Shown: positions 58,101-64,000 of the stretch, piece by piece
How the letters are laid out: every line of letters starts with the position of its first letter
How positions within the stretch are numbered: position 1 is the first letter of the stretch
Assembly: GCA_015680685.1 (NCBI GenBank)
Contig: MNCI01003850.1
Location: 16,134 to 80,133, forward strand
Direction: 5' to 3'
Length of the DNA: 64,000 nt
Origin: Gnetum montanum
Taxonomy: Eukaryota > Streptophyta > Gnetopsida > Gnetales > Gnetaceae
Notes under the pieces: model-generated
Told to the model about the DNA's origin: nothing
Databases searched by the model: none
The model's input: the letters and a program-made list of their open reading frames with translations, nothing else
Made by a program: the position numbers and the translations under genes

Positions 58101-60153
58101 GATTTAAGCTTCACAGAATGCAACCTCCCATTGGTAAATTATTTCATTATTTTTATTTTTTATTTTTTTTTTGACACTTGTTACTCCATGCTATGCTAGG
58201 TAGCATAGCACAGTGTAGTAGTTGTTTCATGTTAGTACATTTTTGCCTAATGCAACCATATTTTGTTGGCAAAGGAAGAAGAAGAAGAAGAAGAAGGTGA
58301 AGAAGAGGTCATGGGCCCCACAATAGGAGCAACTAATAAAGATGTAGGGGCCCCAACCATGGAGGAAAGGGCCTCGATCAAGGAAGAAGGAGCTCCTGCT
58401 GCAAAGGAAAGGGCTCCCGTGAATAAAGAGATTTCTCTTGCTAATGAGGAGGAAATTCTTGGTGATGAGGAGGACACTCTTGCTAATGAGGAGGACTCTC
58501 CTATCAACGAGGAAGAGGTTGGTGCTAGAAAAAGAATGGCATTAGCAAATAAAGAAGAGGCCCTTCTCAACCGGAGAGAGGCCTCTACAAATGATCCCTT
58601 CACTGAATGTAGCTCTACGCTAGAAGAAGAGATGAACGTGGGGGAAACTACCATGGTGTTGATCTAGCTAGAAGGAGGGGAGCTACAACTCGATGCTAGT
58701 AATTTTGACTACATTTTTGATTGTGTGTCAATGGGCACCCCCCCCCTCCCCCGCCCCACTATCACCCTTGAGGGTTTGCTGGGTAGGAGCTTTACACTTT
58801 CATTTGTATTGCTCATCAGGTTCATTGTAGTCCTCTTGATCATAACTGACACATTTTATTATGCAGCAAACACCACTCCCGATACTGCAGGTCCTTCTTC
58901 AATCCATGTGAGACCATGGGTCGAGACCCCTGATAAATTTACCTTTATGGAAGGGGTGGTTAATGACATGATCAACCGTCTAAAGTGTGTCGATCTAGAA
59001 ATGGGTAAGTGAAGTGGCTATGCTAGGATTCTTTAGCTTACTAGACTTTACTATGCTAACCTGCTAAACTTTGCTACACTAACCTACTAACCTTTGTTAT
59101 GGTAACTTGCTAACCTTTACTACGCCAACATGACTCATGCTCTTTATGTGTCATTGATAGCCTCCTACCTCAAGTGAGACCCAAAGCAAGTAGTTAAGGT
59201 TGACACTATGCTTCTTTTTCCACCAGAAGTGACCGAGGTACCTCGTCGCATATACGACGAGGTTAGCGAATGTGCTTTATACTCAGCACGCTCCTTGCGG
59301 GAGTGCAGGTGTACAAATGAAGACCTATGGAAATTAGTCCAGAGGCTTGAGAAAGAGAAGGTGAGTCTAACAGCCAATGTGGGAGACATCCACTCCAAAA
59401 ATGAATTCCTTTTGGTGCAGGATACCAATGATGGCAGTTGACACATGGCCATCATTGATTATGCAAGATATAAAACAGTTGTGCGATGCAACAACGAGGC
59501 CACTCGGGAAATAATAGAGCAGCGAATGAAAATGGACTTGTTAGCCCAGAAGAACCAAGACTGGAAAGATTATAGCACAAGAGTTTACAAGTGGAGGTAG
59601 TCCTAGAAAAACCACAAGAATATGTATAAACTTGAACATGCTGCCTATCATAAATAATATTAGGACGCTTCTATAAAGCTGTATACACATGAAGCATTCC
59701 TTGATGTCATTAGTGCTTCTAGGGCTTACGACAAATCCTTGCAACAAGTGACGGTCATTGAATCTCCTGAACAAGAAGTGACTTTCCCAGTGGGTGGGAC
59801 AACCACTGCCTCCTTTTCTCTAGGGCCACCTAGGTGGATGGTTGTTGAGAAGGAGAAGGTTACAGCAGACGCTGACTTGGGCGATAGGTATTGGGCAGAT
59901 ATTACTGAAGAGGTGGTCTGGAAATGCCTCAGGACTGGCTTGGATCGCATACCCCCTGAGATAGATGTGGGACCATCTTGACTTAGTCACCTTTTCTTTT
60001 ATTTTTTGATGCAACAATTTATTTTATTCTAGCTTTTATCATGACTCTAGCGAACTACTTTTTATGACACAAAATCCTGATGAAGATGAAAGATCCTTTG
60101 AGGATGGGAACGATGATGCAGCAGAAGATGATGAAGGAGAATATGATGCATGA
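55131..60153 (+). CDS. Antisense gene of E3, multi-exon, most complete copy
   Basis: Exons, from comparison with E1 and E2, are as follows. Leader exon 55131-55252 (ATG; donor CTG|GTAAGT). A small domain block near 56360-56500 (NADWLDGDWASLRS). The main domain from about 56621 (acceptor TTATAG) to 58133, with ETQRWLWNRALESLTNHL, VQGMLVVLEINNQLFADLFG and YNWAKHLYKGLQVEMVKLRKK. An acidic exon of about 58275-58666 with EEEEEEEGEEE and GAP..EER repeats. An exon 58867-59004 with DKFTFMEGVVNDMINRLK (acceptor TATGCAG, donor GG|GTAAGT). A coiled-coil-like exon from 59161 with EDLWKLVQRLEKEKVSLTA, ending GPS at 59981. An acidic piece to 60153 (EDDEGEYDA). A few stops and a 463-bp duplication damage it. 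It reminds me loosely of plant-transposon or plant-mobile-domain proteins, but this is unproven. Confidence 0.6.
56952..57877 (+). repeat. Internal tandem duplication of 463 bp in the E3 antisense gene
   Basis: Unit 1 is 56952-57414 and unit 2 is 57415-57877. They are almost identical, including GGGGCAAAGATCAAGAAGG near the start and a shared TAG in ACCATTAGG. The duplication repeats about 150 codons of the main domain. The small number of differences marks it as fairly recent. Confidence 0.88.
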
Positions 60154-60289
60154 GAGCAAGGGATATTTTTTGTATTATTTTGATTTCAAAAATATATTGT
60201 AAACATTATTTGATGAATACTGTAAGTGAAAAATGAATTACAACAAGATTCATCTTATTCTGGCTTTTTATGTTTTTCTTTTTACCTTA

Positions 60290-60480
60290 GTTTTAGGAAA
60301 TTTTAGGCCATGGAAGGGACATAAGAGAAAATGTTTTTTGCTAGTTTTAGACCTTAGCATGCTGTAGTGGTTTTAAAAGGAAAATTTTTCCAGTTTTAGG
60401 CCTTAGTAGGCCGTAACGGTTTTAAGGGCAAAATTTTTGCGAGTTTTAGGCCTTAGTGGGCCGAAGTGGAATGCAGATGA
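60290..60480. repeat. Short tandem array in E3 beside protease
   Basis: About four units of 50-60 bases have core GAGTTTTAGGCCTTAGT followed by GGCC. It lies between the 3' end of the antisense gene and protease, at the same position as arrays in E1 and E2. Confidence 0.65.
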
Positions 60481-60864
60481 AGGAAATGTGAATGATTTAA
60501 AGAGTGGGTTAGACATGTAGTGTAGATGAGTGAATATTTAGCAAACAAGGTATAAATGCATAATGGGGTTAATTGGGTAAGAAGCAGTGGAGTTGCTATT
60601 CTACACGAGTAACAATTATTCTCACAACTACTTCTTAACCCATCATGGGTTTGGGGATGCGTAAGGCTGAGAGACTTTATTACAATATTCTTCTACATCA
60701 TCGTCTATCACTTTAAAAGGTAACTCAGCCCATGCAGGTTTATTTTCTGAGTTGGTATCTTAGGCCAACTGTTTTGTCGGATAGTTAGTGGCAACAGAAA
60801 TAGGTGCCTCATTCTCAAAGGTTATGACCTCTAAACCTTGCTCCATGTCTATTTTGTTTATCGT

Positions 60865-61476
60865 CTAAGTTGTTACCTCATCACCATGTATTACCACCTC
60901 TCTGTTTGCATAGGGTAGATGGATTTCTTGATGTATGGGTGAAGAGACGACCCTAAGTTGGGCTAACCATGATCTCCCTAGGATCAGGTTAAACCAAGGC
61001 ATCTCTTCCACCATGATAAATATTGCATTTTTGGGGAACTGGTCCCCTGCCACAAACTTGATGTAGACAGTGCCTTTCACCACTACTTGCACCCCATTAA
61101 ATGACTTCAGGAATGACGTTGTTGTGGGTTTGATCAAGTCTACCAAACACATCTTGTCCACTATCAAGAATGGGATGACGTTCATAGCAGCCCCATCATC
61201 AATGTGTACTCTTCGGATCTTATGTTGGCTGACCCGAAATGTGATGAACAGGGGCACTATCATCACCTAACCCTTTTCAAGGTCTTCCTTAATGGACTCA
61301 TCATAGAAGGTCAATTGGCACGATCGTGGTTCTTCAGGCATAGGAGGAAGCATGACCAAATGGATCACTTTCTCTTCCACTGGCATGTTCTCGTCAATAG
61401 GTATGGCTATCAACATGTGAACTAGAGCCTCGTGATGTGCGGTGGAAGTCATTACTAGGTCGTACAGACTCAACAT
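60865..61476 (-). pseudogene. E3 aspartic protease
   Basis: From 61476 a linker with SLYDLVMTSTAHHEALVHML leads, after one TAG, into VHIDDGAAMNVIPF, then KGTVYIKFVAGDQFPKNAIF and FNLILGRSWLAQLRVVSSP. This uninterrupted 133-codon piece is the best protease frame of the three elements. The DDGA motif matches E1 and E2. Confidence 0.82.
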
Positions 61477-61479
61477 TTT

Positions 61480-63953
61480 TTTCTTCTATTTTAGAGCCTG
61501 TTTCACTTGAGTAAGAGCACTTAGGAGATCTTTCCCACCTTCCTGCTGTTTACTTTCCTTCTCTTCTTCCATTCATCCTAGAAGATGATTTTCCCAAGGG
61601 GTAGTGTTGGGTTTAGGGTTGAACCCTTTTGGGCAAGGTGTAGATGACCGTGCACGCATGGAAGTGTTAACTTTTGGTGACAAGGCAGGCATAGATGCAA
61701 AGGATGAGGAGGTAGGCTTGGAAGGACCTAGGGCGGTACATTCCACATCCATTTCACTTGTCAAATGATCTTCCTGCTTCCTTGAACAGGAAGGCTATGA
61801 TGCCACCTTATGAAAGTTTTGTGGGATGGGGGCAGTTAAATGTGTTGGTCCCTTGATGACGAATGGAGCTCGTGGCATCAGTGCAAATGTTGGTGTGGTT
61901 GTTGCTACAGAAGGTGCAAGGGCAGATGTCTGAGGAGGGACCCTAAGGAAAAACTATTGTTGTAGCATTATTCGTGCCATTGTTGGTGTGGCTATGCTAT
62001 GTTGAGATATGTGAACCATAAATGACGACTATCGCAGTTCTGGATTACGATCCACGCCAATAGTATTGATGACATACCCCACATTGTTAGCATTGAGGGG
62101 GTCCTTGTAAATGTGCATGGATTGATTCTTAGGGCAGACGAGCTTGCTTTCATCCAACACAAATTTCCCTTGATCAATCATCCATTGAATGTCATCTTTT
62201 AAGGCCAGAGAGTAATCTATGTCATGACCACAGAGTTGGTGGTAATCACAGAACCGTTTCAGCCTGAAATTCTAAGGAGTTCCTAAGGAGTTCACAATAC
62301 CGTTGATGTCTTTTTCTTGCCTCCTATAACATCCTCTTGTGTTGAATATACCCTGCTCCCAGTAGTTGCTTCAGAAGTTTTGAAGGCTTGATGAGAAGAA
62401 AGGTATATTTAGAGTGATCTTTACACTGAAAATTAGGCTTAGATGGGGTGAATGCTTTAGGTGCCGATGTGGATGGCTGATCCACATTGCCTGGGTTGGG
62501 TGCAAGGTTAGTTGGCGTAGCGGCCACCTTCTTCTTATTCTTGTTGTTGGGCTTGGCTTCATTTGCCATAGCGGCCACTATGGCTTTGTAGCCTTGCCCT
62601 TATCTTTTTCCTTCTTTGTAAACGTGTTCTTATATGAAACATAGGCTAAATCCTTACTTTCCTCAGCCATGTCTTGTATGCTTTTGGTCTGGGTGAAAGC
62701 TTCACTAAGGGTTCATGGAGCAAGATAGTATAGTTTGGACTTAATAAAGTCATTCACTACACCCTTAAAGATGGCTAGTAGATGGGCCTCTGTGATAGGC
62801 TTGTGGATCTCATTAAGGGTGGTGCTCCACTGCTGTATGAATTTTTGGACTAGCTCTAGGGGATCTTGCTTCATGCTCATTAACTGATCCAACATAACCT
62901 CTGGTCTCAAGTTATACTTGAAATGAGTTACGAACTACATCAACAGCTCTTCTAGGGTTGAGATAGAAGAGCGTGGGAGCACACGGTACTAGTCTAATGC
63001 TTTTCCCATCAGAGACATGGCAAAGATGTGGCTGATTGTATGTGGCCATTGTTGCAAAAGAAGGGACTCAGATCTAAATGTTATGAGATGCATGTTGGGA
63101 TCGCCCTCCCCATTGTATTTTGTAAAGTGGGGGAGTGGCATCCCAGGGAGTAATGTTAGCATGGGGACTACTGAGCTGATGGGATCATCATGGTAGAAAT
63201 CCATGATCTACACCGTGTCAGAACTAGTGGCTTTGAGGCATTTAACCTCTTTAGTAAGGGTCTAGATAAGTTGAAATGCTTGATCTAGACCTGGGGGTAA
63301 CATAGACGATTAAGGAGCTACGGCGGCAGCCACCATTGGTGTTGTGGTAGGGGCAATAGCCTAGCTCATAGGTGGTGCCATTGGAGTGGCCCCTACAAAA
63401 GGTGCTTCTTATGCTTTCCGTCACCCAGTGGGTGGTGCTAGTGGAGCAGCGGCTACTAGTGGCACCGTAGGGTAGGTTTCTTATGCGATTTGTGGGGCAA
63501 ACCACAATCCCATGCTTGGTTGTACTATTTGCGGGACCTGGTACGCTTGACGGTGAGCGTAGTGTGACATTTATGAGGGTTTCAAAGCAGGGGGTAAGTG
63601 AATAGGGTGCACCACGTGGTTGGGGGTGGACCTACTTCTGATGGAGGAATGGGTGTAGATGCCAGAATGGATGCAAAAATTTTATGCAATTGCGATGTAG
63701 GTACCATATGGACGTAGGGTAGGGTAGCCATGATCGATGCGTGGTACAATGCAGGCATGGTTTGGAAAAAAGATTGAGGAAGGGTAGTGCTTGGAAATGA
63801 GATGGAGGGATAGGCATGTTGATACACTGAGTGCATGGCATCACTACCCATTGCCAATGAAAGTGCGGGTTGCGATGGTGCAAACGTAATCATGAAGGGA
63901 GCATTCGTAAAGAGCGAGTTCGACCAAAAAGGCAAGGTGGGAGGGATAATCAC
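61480..63953 (-). pseudogene. E3 Gag remnant
   Basis: The N-terminal Pro/Ser-rich part is at 63953-63582. The core from 63204 has MDFYHDDPISSVVPML, LPHFTKYNGEGDPNMH, RPEVMLDQLMSMKQDPLEL and QKFIQQWSTTLNEIHKP (near 62860), then a Lys-rich stretch (KEKDKGKA, near 62610) and NFQCKDHSKYTF. The zinc-knuckle-like part near 62200-62260 is split between frames. Stops lie at 62988, about 62935, 62713 and 62580. The Gag start lies near or past the window end. Confidence 0.75.
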
Positions 63954-64000
63954 AGGGTTAGTTTGACCCCCACCCTCAGAATGGGAATCCAGTTCCTCTT

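Larger units (their letters stand above)
47399..64000 (-). mobile_element. Tat-type Ty3/gypsy element E3, 5' LTR outside the window
   Basis: On the minus strand: gag (63953-61480), protease, array, antisense gene (plus strand 55131-60153), array, RT-RNase H, second RNase H, integrase, array, hairpin, and 3' LTR (49158-47399). It has the same layout as E2. The left flank TATAT (47394-47398) is a candidate target duplication. Confidence 0.85.

Noticed and set aside
58247-58654. A Ser/Ala-rich minus-strand open frame
   Set aside because: It is the mirror of the acidic plus-strand exon, whose biased GAA/GAG codons keep the opposite frame open.

Overview
The window looks like intergenic DNA from a large plant nuclear genome, most likely a seed plant and possibly a gymnosperm. 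The organism call is an inference. It rests on deeply nested, strongly decayed LTR retrotransposons, a Ty3/gypsy family of the Tat/Ogre type (double RNase H), a LINE fragment, and a fragment of the plant nucleolar GTPase gene NSN1. No tRNA, rRNA, bacterial or viral gene was seen. Almost every open frame is a piece of a transposable element broken by stops and frameshifts.

Host-gene material is scarce. Two diverged direct copies of a small two-exon gene lie about 38.7 kb apart (copy 1 at 403-1328, copy 2 at 39080-40451). Copy 1 encodes a predicted 75-residue secreted cysteine-containing peptide. It runs, in the same frame but behind a stop, into the C-terminal exons of an NSN1 pseudogene (1380-2080). 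Copy 2 is frameshifted and carries a different 3' end with a cysteine-containing open frame.

Between and beyond these copies are two insertion nests. Nest A: a Ty1/copia element (2145-4960) was hit by a gag-only LTR element called E0 here (4961-8143). E0 was hit by a Tat-type gypsy element E1 (8144 to about 38280), and E1 by a full-length sister element E2 on the minus strand (19892-35581, flanked by the duplicated target CCTAC). Nest B: a LINE endonuclease fragment (about 40600-41202) was hit by a minus-strand gag-only element E4 (from 41203). E4's 5' LTR was hit by a third Tat-type element E3 (47399 to beyond the window end).

The most unusual feature is shared by E1, E2 and E3. Each has gag and protease, then a gene of several exons on the opposite strand, then RT, RNase H, a second RNase H and integrase. 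In E1 most of the RT-to-integrase part is deleted. The antisense gene occupies 14711-18420 (minus), 26946-29322 (plus) and 55131-60153 (plus). It has matching exon blocks and splice-like boundaries in the copies: a leader, a globular domain, an acidic stretch, a short conserved block, a coiled-coil-like block and an acidic tail. It lies between protease and RT, where Ogre elements are known to carry an intron. The three elements also share short tandem arrays built on one motif and a predicted hairpin that places the polypurine tract and LTR start inside a stem.
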